From assembly GCA_033557675.1 (NCBI GenBank), contig JAWQRM010000127.1:1-29672 (forward strand): a stretch of 29,672 bases of DNA. Reading direction: 5' to 3'. The translations under genes were made by a program, and so were the position numbers. The notes under the pieces are model-generated. The model had not been told where the DNA came from, ran no database searches, and saw only the letters and a list, made by a program, of their open reading frames with translations. Shown here piece after piece: positions 20,471 to 29,640 of the stretch; the first letter of the stretch is position 1; every line of letters begins with the position of its first letter. This stretch comes from Coptodactyla brooksi. Its lineage: Eukaryota; Arthropoda; Insecta; Coleoptera; Scarabaeidae.

Positions 20471-21590
20471 TTTGCGATTAAGAATGATTATTCAAGAGTT
20501 CTATATTTTGTTGATTAAGTATTTTATATTTGCCTGAAAAAATGTAATGGATGCGGATTAACAATATTACAGATAATATGAAATATAAAGCGACACTTAG
20601 TAATATTTAAAAATGCATATTAAATTCTCCTTTAACAAATTAATAATTAGTACAATAATTTGCGTATGAACGGTTAGATTCTTTGACAAATATTAATTTT
20701 ATTTTCTAGTACGCAACTTAATTCTAAATCAATATTTTCAAGCATGCTTGGTTATTATGATTACTGATCGTATCACATTACTCTCAAGAACGAGTATGTG
20801 GCTTGAACACCTGCACATTTTACCGCTGTAAGACAATTCAGGCTACTGTATAACTTTCAGTTTTACTCTTTTTGTATTATTGAAATTTTATAAAATAAAT
20901 ATAGTTACCAGGAATTTAAAATTATGTTATACTTCTGGTTATACTAGATATCGAAGCTCTTATTTGAAATGAAATTATGCAGCTTTACTTAATAAACTAT
21001 TGCCATGTTTGGCTCTACTGGTAAACCTTGGACTTACCGCCTTCAGCGCGCTATTCGATTCAAAAAAGCATCATTAGTACATTCAGATCACTACACATGG
21101 CATAATTTAAATTATAAAATATCCGCTACGGAATAACCTGCACATTATGCTAATGATATGTGATTCAACTTCATTTCTTATTGTATCTGTGTGTCCATGG
21201 CTTAGTTATAGACACCTAACATAATTATTTCCTCACGATTACTTTTGTATATAGAACAGCGTATAATGGATGAAAATGGACGAAAAGTTTAATACTTTAA
21301 ACTACTTCTTTTGTATAATTCAAAATTGCAATATGTTAAAAATGTTTCGCACATTATCAGTATGCAAGTAACAACTATAACTTTAACATTGTAAACAAAT
21401 TTATGAGCTAAAAACAGAAATCCAACTTCCTCAAATCGTTCGACATTAATCAGCAAAATATACAACTAATTACTGATCTATTACATTTAATTCCGTCAAT
21501 TTAAATTCGTTAAAAATTAAAATAACCAGATTAAAAACATATTTCTTAATTAGTTCGTATTAAGAAGTTATGGGGCAATCTTAGGAGGAA
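20471..21590. other. AT-rich stretch; one weak tRNA-like remnant
   Basis: No coding region is supported. A tRNA-like remnant at 21003-21066 is listed separately. Confidence 0.5.
21003..21066 (+). repeat. Possible tRNA-derived SINE remnant
   Basis: TTGGCTCTACTGGTAAACC resembles an A box region and CTATTCGATTC resembles a decayed B box about 40 bp downstream. Acceptor pairing is absent. This is a weak call. Confidence 0.35.
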
Positions 21591-21660
21591 AACGAAATGA
21601 ACTTATTGGTGGTAAGTGTAGCTTCATCAGTGAAAATAATTTTGTATCGCAATTTTCCAT
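21590..21660 (-). pseudogene. Possible fragment of a Tc1/mariner-like DDE transposase (first Asp region)
   Basis: The minus strand reads KIIFTDEATLTTN, like the block carrying the first catalytic aspartate (IIFTDEATF) in Tc1/mariner/IS630-type transposases. Only about 20 codons are readable and the family cannot be fixed. Confidence 0.35.
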
Positions 21661-21681
21661 AGTGTGCAGAAATTTGAAAAT

Positions 21682-21713
21682 GAACCAACTTATTTTTGCA
21701 AATAAGTTGGTTC
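21682..21713. repeat. Perfect 14-bp hairpin
   Basis: GAACCAACTTATTT (21682-21695) and AAATAAGTTGGTTC (21700-21713) are a perfect inverted pair around TTGC. It lies between the DDE scrap and the mariner C-terminus, and could mark joined ends of an excised element. Confidence 0.7.
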
Positions 21714-21990
21714 GGTGTTTCAGAGTAGAACATATTTAGAACCCAAAGGAACTTTAATCAGTGATGTGCTGACCATCATTTTTCTCGTGTGTTGGTGAAA
21801 AAGCGATCCAAGTATCTTTTGATAACCTTCTCATTAGCGAAGGTTTTCCAGTTTAAAGGAAGATTCTGCGATCAGAAAAAGTGATAATTGGAGGGTGCTA
21901 GTTCTGGTGAATTTTTGTTTGGTAATTAATGACGTATGAGGTCTTGCAATTCACCTACTCTGGAAGATTTGTGCTCATTGCTTGCTTCAA
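21700..21990 (-). pseudogene. Mariner transposase C-terminus, decayed
   Basis: The minus strand reads SPELAPSNYHFF (21909 to 21874), then a TGA in place of an arginine, then WKTFANEKVIKRYLDRFF and TNTREK. This is the SPDLAPSDYHLFRS block with the last catalytic aspartate region, followed by the helical C-terminus of mellifera-type mariner transposases. The aspartate of SPDLAP is glutamate here. No terminal repeats were found. Confidence 0.6.
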
Positions 21991-22064
21991 TTTTATTAAC
22001 TATGAGCAGTATACAGTCGAATCAATCTTCCTACCTGATGGTAATAAAAGCATAAAAATATTTA

Positions 22065-22790
22065 TTGGGTTGTTCGAAAAGTAATTTCATTTGTTTCAGA
22101 AGCAGAGGCGTTAGTTGTATTTTAACTTCATTCTAAACCGTATATACACTATATACTTTGACAGCCGACATTGCAAAGTTTATGTGTGAAAACATTTTCC
22201 TCGGTTCTGTGCTATTATTTTCTTTTTGTGTATTATGAAACGTGGAGAATCAGAAACAGCATTTTCGGCACATTTTGCTTTTATATTACAAAAAAGGGTA
22301 AAAATGCCATTCAAACGAGAAAAAAATATGTGACGTATATGGAGAAGATATATTGACAGAATGCCAGTGCCAAAACTGGTGTGCAAAATTTTTACAAAAT
22401 TTCATTTCTGAAGTGTACTGAGCAAATTGATGAACTGGGCAAATTGCATGATTCACTCAAACAGAAAAGGCTAGAATTGATCAATAGAAAAAAATCTCGT
22501 CAAAAGTTTGGATTCACCTTTAGATTATTACTTGTTTCGGTCTCCACAAAAATTTTTGGACGGCAAAATCTTTACTTCAAACGAGGCCGTCAAAGATGAA
22601 TTGGATCAGTTTTTTTCCAGCAAGGATCATAAGTTTTATGAGTGTAGAATCATCCTACTGCCAGAAATATGGCAAAATGTGTTGGACCAAAATGGTAAAT
22701 ATGTAATTATATAAAATATTCATACTCTCTAAGAAAAGTGCCTTCCATTTTCATTAAGAAAAAACCGAAAGTACTTTCCGAACAACCCAA
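22065..22790 (+). mobile_element. Internally deleted mariner element with both TIRs
   Basis: TTGGGTTGTTCGAAAAGTAA at 22065 and the reverse complement of the end at 22790 (TTGGGTTGTTCGGAAAGTAC) match with two differences over 24 bp. TA lies on both sides (22063-22064 and 22791-22792). The element is 726 bp against about 1.3 kb for a full mariner. Inside are pieces of the transposase in order, listed separately. The terminal repeat and residues fit the mellifera-type mariners. Confidence 0.85.
22242..22714 (+). pseudogene. Remains of mariner transposase inside the 726-bp element
   Basis: The old start now reads GTG at 22242, followed by ENQKQHFRHILLLYY. After a frameshift come GKNAIQTRKKY and then ECQCQNWCAKF of the DNA-binding region. 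A first deletion joins this to EQIDELGKLHDSLKQKRLEL (from about 22421). A second joins to SPLDYYLFRSPQKFLDGK (from about 22510) and the C-terminus ends near 22714 with WQNVLDQNGKY. The HHDNARPH block and the SPDLAPSD aspartate fall in the second deletion, so no catalytic triad remains. A copy like this could be moved only by a transposase made elsewhere. Confidence 0.75.
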
Positions 22791-22799
22791 TATAATCTC

Positions 22800-23920
22800 A
22801 CCGCACGGGGAGTATGATCTTCTCAGAATCCTATCTTCTAGGTTGGTTATGGCGGCTAAACTGATGTTGGTCAAACATTTAGACAATTGAATTGAGAAAA
22901 TTGGCAAAAAGTGAGAACTGGAATGAATTTGAAGAATGAATTTGAGAAATCGAATATACTTATGTTTAGATTTGTATCTATCTAATAGTTGACATTTTCC
23001 ACATTTTGAATTATTAAATGCATTTCGAGGACTGTATACAACACAATGAGTACTGGGTACCTCAACATTCGATTTTTTAAATTGTTGAATAATATTGACG
23101 CAATAGTAAAATATTATTCTGAATAGAAAGATGCAGAGTAAACTTTATTTATTAAGAGATATTTATTGAAAAAAAATCATCAATATGTTTTCGAAAAGCC
23201 CACCCACACCTTAAAATGCAAGCATATGGTAAACATTAAATGATACTAGGTCAGTAAGTTGATCTAGAGGACAATGACCAACCACCAAAATTTGAGAAAA
23301 ATCATTAATAATATATTATGTCTATTTATTTCATCCTATATTATATTATATTATTTTTATAGTTTAACGATATTCTTGTTCGTTACTAACCTATTTTACA
23401 GTCTTATCAAATATATCTAAAAAAGTACTAACAGTAATGTAATGATAATTACTTAACGGAATATTTTCCCTTCTAATTAGTTTTTTATTTACCTGACTGC
23501 ACTGTTTGCTATTCTGTACAACTTCATGGAGTTTCAATTGTCACATATTGTGATCTCAATTTATAAATTATCATAAACAATTATTATTGCCATAAATTAA
23601 ACGCGATAAAAACAATAGTAAACAAACGGAACAATGAAACACGTTTAATTATTGTCGTTAAAATCTATATATCTGTAACTATAACTACATATTTACCTTC
23701 CGTCCATCGAACTTTCATTTTGTACTCTTTACTTTGTTTCGTGTGTTAGTAAACAAACTAATCTCAGCGGATTTTTAGGCGCCGAACAAAAAATATAAAT
23801 ATTTGTCAAAAGCGACTATGACAATGACCAAAGAGTAGAAAATAATTGTGATATGGTCGTTATCGGCAATAACTATTTGAGTGACAATAGATAATCATGC
23901 TTGGTGCGCAATGCTCGAGT
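22800..23920. other. AT-rich stretch, no gene supported
   Basis: Contains a short TATAT microsatellite near 23333-23356. The last 250 bp (from about 23680) are richer in CpG than the surroundings and lead into the exon-like segment at 23924. Confidence 0.45.
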
Positions 23921-23923
23921 TAA

Positions 23924-24153
23924 ATTAGTTTTAAACGAGCGTTGTTTGGAAAGAGTTTCCATATAAAGCGATGTCTAGAGTTAAGAGCAATAGTGCACTT
24001 TTCGTCGTCGGACAGTTCGTACCCCGATCGTATTATTATACTAGATGTTCACCGCAATTACAGTGATTTGTACTTTAATTGGTGGGACAACGATAAAAAA
24101 GTGTTAAGTTCATCGTCGAGATTTGAAGGTGTAACCACATACGTACATACAGA
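23924..24153 (+). other. Exon-like open segment ending at a strong splice donor (unknown product)
   Basis: One frame is open from after a TAA at 23921 to beyond 24153, where ACAGAG is followed by GTGAGTCG, a near-consensus 5' splice site. The frame reads SSSDSSYPDRIIILDVH and then YFNWWDNDKKVLSSSSRF. I do not recognise the protein. CpG dinucleotides are unusually frequent (TTTTCGTCGTCGGACAG, CCCCGATCG), unlike the neighbouring transposon debris. A second possibility is a 5' UTR exon: an ATG at 23971 opens only a short frame. No downstream exon was found. Confidence 0.3.
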
Positions 24154-24239
24154 GGTGAGTCGAGATGTAAATTTCAATTACTTGCAACGGATATTTAATT
24201 CTTGTAATAACCACTGTTATGAGAAGTAGTTACGTAAAC

Positions 24240-25070
24240 TGTTATTTAATGGGTCATGTTTACATGACAATCGCAATAAAATTAAGAGAAATATGTTTGA
24301 TATCAATATCGTGTACAATACTTAATAAGAAATATGGTTCGTATTAACCAGTGTAAATCAATTAAATAGTGTTTAATTGATTAAATGTTTAAGATTAGTT
24401 CCGTAGCAATTACAATAATTGGTAAATCGTACGGTTTTGATGAATTGGTAGAACTTTCCCTTATACTTGTCTATTTTTTACTACCTGTTATTTACTACCT
24501 TTATTATCTACCTGTCGTTAAATATGAAGTGAATATTATAAACAATAATTTGAAGCGTGGTTGACTTTTTTCCAATTTGTGACGAATACAATACATATAA
24601 TGATAAATATCAAAACCTATCACTTGTAAGGATAATAAAAAGTAATACAAAAATTAAGCTAAACGTTTACTATGTTACGATCATTCTGTTCGGAATATTT
24701 TCGGAAGTTCCTTAATTTGCACAGAAGGTTATAATAGTATTTCTTAAAATTTGTTTGCACTAACTAAATTTTCAATATAAATTTTAATTAAAAAACAATA
24801 TGTCTACTACATGTCGATTTGATGCTACCCAGTGATGTAGTTCTATTGATTTTATTGTAATTTAATTTCATCTATGTCGATTTTGATATTTCTATACGTA
24901 GGCTCAAGAATAATATTAGCAAAAGCTCACACATGTTCACTTAAAATACGTATTCACTTAAAAACTAATGATAATTTATGGACTCACTGAATATTATTGA
25001 AACGACATTTTGAATTAGTGTAACAAGAAATCATGAATATTCTAACAACTAATAGGCATAATACAATTTA
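24240..25070. other. AT-rich stretch, no gene seen
   Basis: No open frame, repeat arm or family motif could be supported on either strand. If 23924-24153 is an exon, this would be intron. Confidence 0.45.
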
Positions 25071-25159
25071 TTTCAAAGATGCTCTAGTTTCTCAATTTTG
25101 TTGACACTTCCGGTTAAATGTAATTCATAGTAATTATGGCACCTTACATATCCATATAT

Positions 25160-25455
25160 GTAAGAGCATAAAACTAAGTAGATTAAACTTTTTGCTTGAA
25201 AGTGTTGAACACATTGTTGAGGAATGTGTAATTCAACAAACACAAGCTTCAAAAATTGGTCGGTTAACTTCAAGTTCAACTGCAAAATGTATATGTCTCG
25301 TTGAAAAAGATTTCCCCAATTTTATACCAGCTACATCATCAAAAGCAAATCCTCTACAAAGATGTACCGCCCGTTAAAAAATGAAATACGTAATAAGTCA
25401 CGGCACTGGTGCTCGAGCTGTGAAGTGCAACTTTATTTGGTAACCGCTTTCTAAA
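25160..25455 (+). pseudogene. piggyBac transposase C-terminus, fragment 2
   Basis: The frame reads LLESVEHIVEECVIQQ, then KIGRLTSSSTA, FPNFIPATSSKANPLQRCTA and a TAA at 25375-25377. After a frame change it reads RNKSRHWCSSCEVQLYLV. This follows the piggyBac C-terminal order: a linker, the IPxTxxKxNPxRRC block, then a cysteine-rich zinc-binding finger with a RYWCxxCxV motif. Two cysteines of the CxxC pair are kept. The DDD catalytic core is not present nearby. Confidence 0.65.
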
Positions 25456-25459
25456 AACA

Positions 25460-25830
25460 CCACACTAAAAAGCCCAACTGAATTACCTATAATTCTTTAA
25501 AACATTTTCGTATATGAATTTTATTAATTTATTCTAGTTCGAAAATTTTGAATAACAATAATTTTTTCAACAATAAGCTGTCAATTGTTTGAATAAAATA
25601 TAAGCCTTAATCGTATTGCTTTAATTTTGGTTTGAGAGATTGTTAAAATTAAATTCCGCAGTTAACTAGAAAAATACAAACGATTGAAACTTCAATAGAA
25701 AGTCGTTTTACATAAACCTAATTGTTTTTGAGATACGGAGCAATTTATAAATTCTACATGTACTGCGCTACAAATGTTTGAGAAAATATTTATTAAATAT
25801 AATGGACTAAAGATTGACTCATCACTTTAA
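25460..25830. other. AT-rich stretch, no gene seen
   Basis: Nothing recognised between the piggyBac fragment and the LINE fragment. Confidence 0.45.
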
Positions 25831-25834
25831 ATGC

Positions 25835-26444
25835 AAACAAATGCACCGCACTACACATGGGCTCCAACAATCCAAAATACACTTATAAGATTGAATCCAA
25901 AACTCTTCGGCAAGTCTCTTCTCAAAAAGCCTTGGAATAACCAAAAGAGCCAATTCTCTCTTTTACAACATTAGGAAAGTCTTCTCTTTTATAGACCAAC
26001 AACTCTTCTTTAAGTTGTACAAAACATATGTCCTAGCACTACTGGAATATGGCGTCCAAGTTTGGAGTCCTTATTTTCAAAAGACATTGATTTTCTTGAA
26101 AGAGTCCAGCGTAGAGCTATAAAAATGGTTAAGTCTCTATGCAATGAAGAATTTGACGAACGTCTCCTGGTCTTGGGCCTTACTTCACTTGCTAAACAAA
26201 AAAAAATTATTCAAGGATATTATAATGTGCCGGGGTCGAACGAGATCTTCCCCAGAAACGATAACAAGCATTTAAGAGGACACTCACAGAAACTTTCACG
26301 GTCATTAGTCGTTAGCAGAACCTGGTATCAGTTCTTGCCAAACCGTGTCGTTGAACAGTGGAATGGTCTGCCTTAGTCAGTGATCAGTGCTCCCACAGTG
26401 AACTCTTTAAAAATCGACTGAATAAACATTTTAAAATTGTTTAA
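25835..26444 (+). pseudogene. CR1-like LINE, 3' end of reverse transcriptase ORF
   Basis: The frame from 25931 reads LGITKRANSLFYNIRKVFSF, then YVLALLEYGVQVWSPYFQK. A one-base loss near 26085 shifts the frame to DIDFLERVQRRAIKMVKSL (see 26062-26376), then LLVLGLTSLAKQKK, HLRGHSQKL and NRVVEQWNGLP. A TAG follows, then SVISAPTVNSLK, and after another shift NRLNKHF before the TAA at 26442. This is the thumb and C-terminal region of CR1-type LINE proteins (LEYGxxVWxP, LERVQRRATK, LGLxxLxxRR, WNxLP). It is 5' truncated near 25835, as LINE insertions usually are. Confidence 0.75.
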
Positions 26445-26940
26445 AAGACACAAGTGTCGTGATATGCATGCATCAGCTACACGCTGCTAGTGCATTACTT
26501 AATTAATAATTAAAAAAATAGGTACTGATCGTTAAAAGGCATTCTGGAACGTCAAAGATGTCAAAAGCATTTTGTGGGCGTGTGGTTAGCAGGTAGCTTC
26601 AATTTTATATGTTCTTTATTTATTACTTTATGTTGACTTCCAGTGTAGTTTGTTTTCCCTGAGATTTAGAATATTATTATTTGTGTACAGGGATGCATGC
26701 TTAGTTTTTGCCATTTGTTGCGTGTTGCTCTTTTAACATTTATTTTTACCGCCGTTGTTTACGCTTGCCATTGTTGTTTAACTATTTTTCTGCTATTTAA
26801 GATATTAATGATTGCGTTAATTCGTTCAACAAATTTTACATTCTTTCTGTTATCCTTTAATGCTCTGTTCCTACTGTACTCACATATGTCGTTTTCTATT
26901 ATTTCGTAAAAATAAGCTACTCGAATGCAGAAGCATTTAA
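26445..26940. other. Probable LINE 3' UTR then unannotated DNA
   Basis: The LINE tail may end in the AT-rich run ATTAATTAATAATTAAAAAA near 26497-26518. Beyond it the plus-strand frame at 26697-26909 is hydrophobic but has no recognisable family features. Confidence 0.4.
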
Positions 26941-26949
26941 TGTGTTGAT

Positions 26950-27538
26950 GTGTCTAGATATTCATCACCAACATCTTTTACCAACATCCGATTTAAATAC
27001 TGTACGATACCCAGAGTAACAAGTGAGAAGATTCCTAGAGTGAGAAGTGTAAAGATAACTGACAAGGTTCAGCTGGTGTCTCGCATAGTATTTAGTAGTA
27101 CCTCTTCCATTCAATATGTTTGTTTATTCTGTCCACCATTCTATGGATATGTTCAATTATTCCATGCTTGTGTCTAGAACCGAGTTGATGTTACCGAGAA
27201 TTATTTTGTTGTCTTGTATTATTGCCTGAATTTATTTGATCAATATATTTTCTTAAGCACCTTCGTCGCAACTGGTAACAAACTAATTAGCCTACATGAC
27301 GTTTCTGGTTTAAGGATCATCATAATCAGTACTACTTTCCATTCACTTGGAAAACAGTCAGTTCTAGAAACTGCATTAAGCATCTGACCAATAGCTTCGA
27401 TACCTTTACAAGGTAGTTCCTCCCCAGTCAGATCTATCTCGTTCTTGATCATTTGTCAGACTTCTGTGACAGTTACTTTACCTAATGATAAACACATCTG
27501 ATAAGGTTTGTCCAGAGTTTGCTTAATATTTCTTTCTA
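26950..27538 (-). pseudogene. Jockey-like LINE reverse transcriptase, downstream segment
   Basis: On the minus strand from 27538: LGKVTVTEV, a stop, MIKNEIDLTGEELPCKGIEA, then MLNAVSRTDCFPSEWKVVLI and SCRLISLLPVATKVLKKIY. After a gap come RHKHGIIEHIHRMVDRINKH and EWKRYY, then decayed frames. This follows Jockey-clade order: the KxPGxDxI region, LPxKGI, FPxxWK, the KPGK and SYRPISLLP block, and HxFGFRxKHSTxEQxHR. Several stops and frame changes make it non-functional. The upstream half continues on the far side of the mariner at 28775-29010. Confidence 0.7.
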
Positions 27539-27616
27539 TACACTATGACAATTAAATAACGAGAATTTTTAGATATAGCAAAAAACACACATTGAATTAT
27601 GTTTAAAAATTATCTT

Positions 27617-28552
27617 TTATTCAAAATAAGTTCTATTTAACTCAATACACTTTCTAGGACGATGAACCAATCCATGCATAGATTTTTGTATGTCATCCTT
27701 AAGAATGGTCTTTAGTACTGCGTCACAGCCGCTTGAATGGCTGAAATATCAGAATCGTATCGCATTCAAAAGCGAATGCGATGGGTGGTCAATGACACAG
27801 ATACTTTTCTGGTAAAAAATTCAATTTTTAACGTCTAATGTGGTGGTGCATTATATTGCAATAAAAACAGCTGTTTTCCTTCTGGATATTCAGGCCTAAC
27901 ACGTACAATTCGTGACCACAAACAATGTAAAACTGCTAAATAATATTCTCCATTGACAGTTTTACCTTGTGGAACAAACTCCTTGTGGACAATCCCTTGT
28001 GAATCATAAGGAGTAATCAACATTGTCTTGATTCATGACTTCTGAAAACGTATTTTTTTTTGTTTTAGCTGGCCTTTCGACTTCCATTTTGAAGGTTCTG
28101 TATCATATTTAAAGCACCATGTTTCATCACCAGTTATGATCGAATCAAGAAAATCGGGATCCTTTTCAAGTAGTTTTAATGAGGTCTTTACAATGCTCTA
28201 CAGGAGCACTTTTTTGGTCATCATTTAAAAAGCATGTGGAATAGAATGTGCACAAAGTTTTCTTTTTCCCAAATCTTGAGTCAAAATTTGACGAACAGTT
28301 TCTCTATTTGGTTTTAATTCTTCAGCCAACATTCTCACAGTAAACTTTCTGTTAACAGCAATGATTTCACGGATTTTTTCTTTCAATTCAACACGATTTT
28401 TACTTTCGGGACGACCAGGTCTTTCATCATCATTTAAACCTTCACGGCCATTTTTAAAACTATTGAACCACTCATAGACTTTAGCTTTAGACATACAATC
28501 AGCACCATATACTTTTTTCATCAATTCGTAACTCTCAGCATTTTTTTTCCAT
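27617..28552 (-). pseudogene. Mariner transposase, inactive
   Basis: On the minus strand an ATG at 28552 is followed within 15 bases by a one-base shift in an A-run, after which the frame reads AESYELMKKVYGADCMSK, KVYEWFNSFKNGR and DDERPGRPE, the helix-turn-helix region with its linker. From 28023 come DSQGIVHKEFVPQGKTVNGE and RVRPEYPEGKQLFLLQYNAPPH (27900-27835). In the HDNAPPH-like motif the catalytic aspartate is tyrosine (TAT). The part with the third aspartate (SPDLAPSDxHLF) is missing. The end RKCIELNRTYFE with TAA at 27617-27619 is kept. It cannot be catalytically active. Confidence 0.8.
27759..27782. repeat. 9-bp hairpin at the deletion site in the mariner
   Basis: ATCGCATTC (27759-27767) and GAATGCGAT (27774-27782) are a perfect inverted pair around AAAAGC. 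It lies between the second catalytic motif and the C-terminus, where the third-aspartate region is missing, and may mark the deletion joint. Confidence 0.6.
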
Positions 28553-28774
28553 TAAAAAATAATATTTTCTCTTTGTTTCATTATGTTTTTACATCAACAC
28601 AATTTTTACTGTCATTCAAATGGCTGTATATTTGTAACCGATTGGCATGAACTTGGGTGCTTTCGAAAGAGGCGACTTGTGTCTTTCGGATAATATATAT
28701 ATTCGATAGATGGCGCTACATGTTTTATGATTTAAATTAAAATTCTCGTTATTTAATGGTCATACTGTGTACTT

Positions 28775-29010
28775 CCGGAGATGCTTCACTCAGAAAAGGC
28801 TTAAATACATCTGCTATTCTACAAATACATCTTCTTTTCCTTTGTTACTTTTAGCCCAGTGCACATTTTTATTTCGTGTTGGCGGAATTTCTGGCTGAGG
28901 AATCTTTTATTTGTGTGTTTTTCCCCAAGAAATATTTATTCCAGTTTGTAGGTGTTCTAAATATCTTTGGCTTTCAGAAATGTCTAAGCCCCACGCGACA
29001 CTTTCAAATT
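28775..29010 (-). pseudogene. Jockey-like LINE, upstream segment
   Basis: The minus strand reads PQPEIPPTRNKNVHWAKSNK and GKEDVFVE, a stop, then after a frame change ADVFKPFLSEASPEVH before the mariner end. This fits the region just before the Jockey reverse transcriptase core (PPIRxxDGxWAxSDxEKADxFAEHL). It joins the 26950-27538 segment when the mariner is left out. Confidence 0.6.
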
Positions 29011-29271
29011 AATGATGCATAGTAATATTACAATACTATCAAACTGCGAATCTAATACAAATCAGCACAAAGCATTAATAAACTCTAATAATTAAAAAAT
29101 AATAATAGACTGGTATTTTTCGTAAAGAAACTAATACAAATCGATTTATAACTTCAGACTCTAATCATCATTTCCAACACAAAATAGCGGCATTTATAAT
29201 ATTATGATAGATCTGTTACTAAACGTTCCACTAAACAAAATTATCTATAATAAAGAATTTAAATATATTGA
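29011..29271. other. AT-rich stretch, no gene seen
   Basis: No open frame or repeat arm was supported. Confidence 0.4.
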
Positions 29272-29640
29272 GATTTAGTTATATATAACGGCTTTAATAA
29301 AAATATAATACATAACATTTTAAGAAAAAAGAAATTTAATATCGACTCACGTAAACATAGTACTCTTGAAGCAGCACCTAAAGAAGGATCTAAATTCATT
29401 AAACTCCCCTATGATAAAACCACTAAAAGACTTGGTAATATGTTAAAAACGTTCGATTTTAAGGTAGCATTTACTAATAACAACACTACTAAAAGTCGGT
29501 TGGGTAATCCGAAAAATAGAATAGATTTAATAAACAAATCGGGGATTTATAAAATAAGTTTAAGCACTAATTGTGATAAAAGTTACATAAGGCAAACGCA
29601 TAGGTCTCGTAAAATTCGTAAGTTTCTCCTAAAAACTTAA
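29272..29640 (+). pseudogene. Penelope-like element, C-terminal part with GIY-YIG endonuclease start
   Basis: One frame is open from about 29272 to the TAA at 29638-29640. It reads FNIDSRKHSTLEAAPKEGSK, FIKLPYDKTTKRLGNML, FDFKVAFTNNNT, then KSGIYKISLSTNCDKSYIRQ and THRSRKIR. This is the junction of the reverse transcriptase and the GIY-YIG endonuclease in Penelope-like elements, where YIPYxxxxSxxI and KxAxxxxNT blocks precede GIYxIxCxxCxxxYIGQTxRS. The YIG glycine is arginine here and the endonuclease stops early. It is 5' truncated and probably dead. Confidence 0.7.

Larger units (their letters stand above)
27541..28769 (-). mobile_element. Mariner element with both TIRs, inserted in a Jockey-like LINE
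   Basis: Ends CACTATGACAATTAAATAAC (from 27541) and, on the opposite strand from 28769, CACAGTATGACCATTAAATA form inverted repeats of about 30 bp with a 2-base length difference and one substitution. TA flanks both sides (27539-27540 and 28770-28771). Length 1229 bp is near the usual 1.3 kb. LINE coding sequence on both sides shows that the mariner landed inside it. Confidence 0.9.

Noticed and set aside
23328..23356. TATAT-type microsatellite
   Set aside because: Short simple-sequence run of the kind expected in AT-rich DNA; not worth a separate finding.
26697..26909. Hydrophobic 70-codon ORF after the LINE fragment
   Set aside because: T-rich composition explains the hydrophobic residues; no motif and no neighbouring coding signal.
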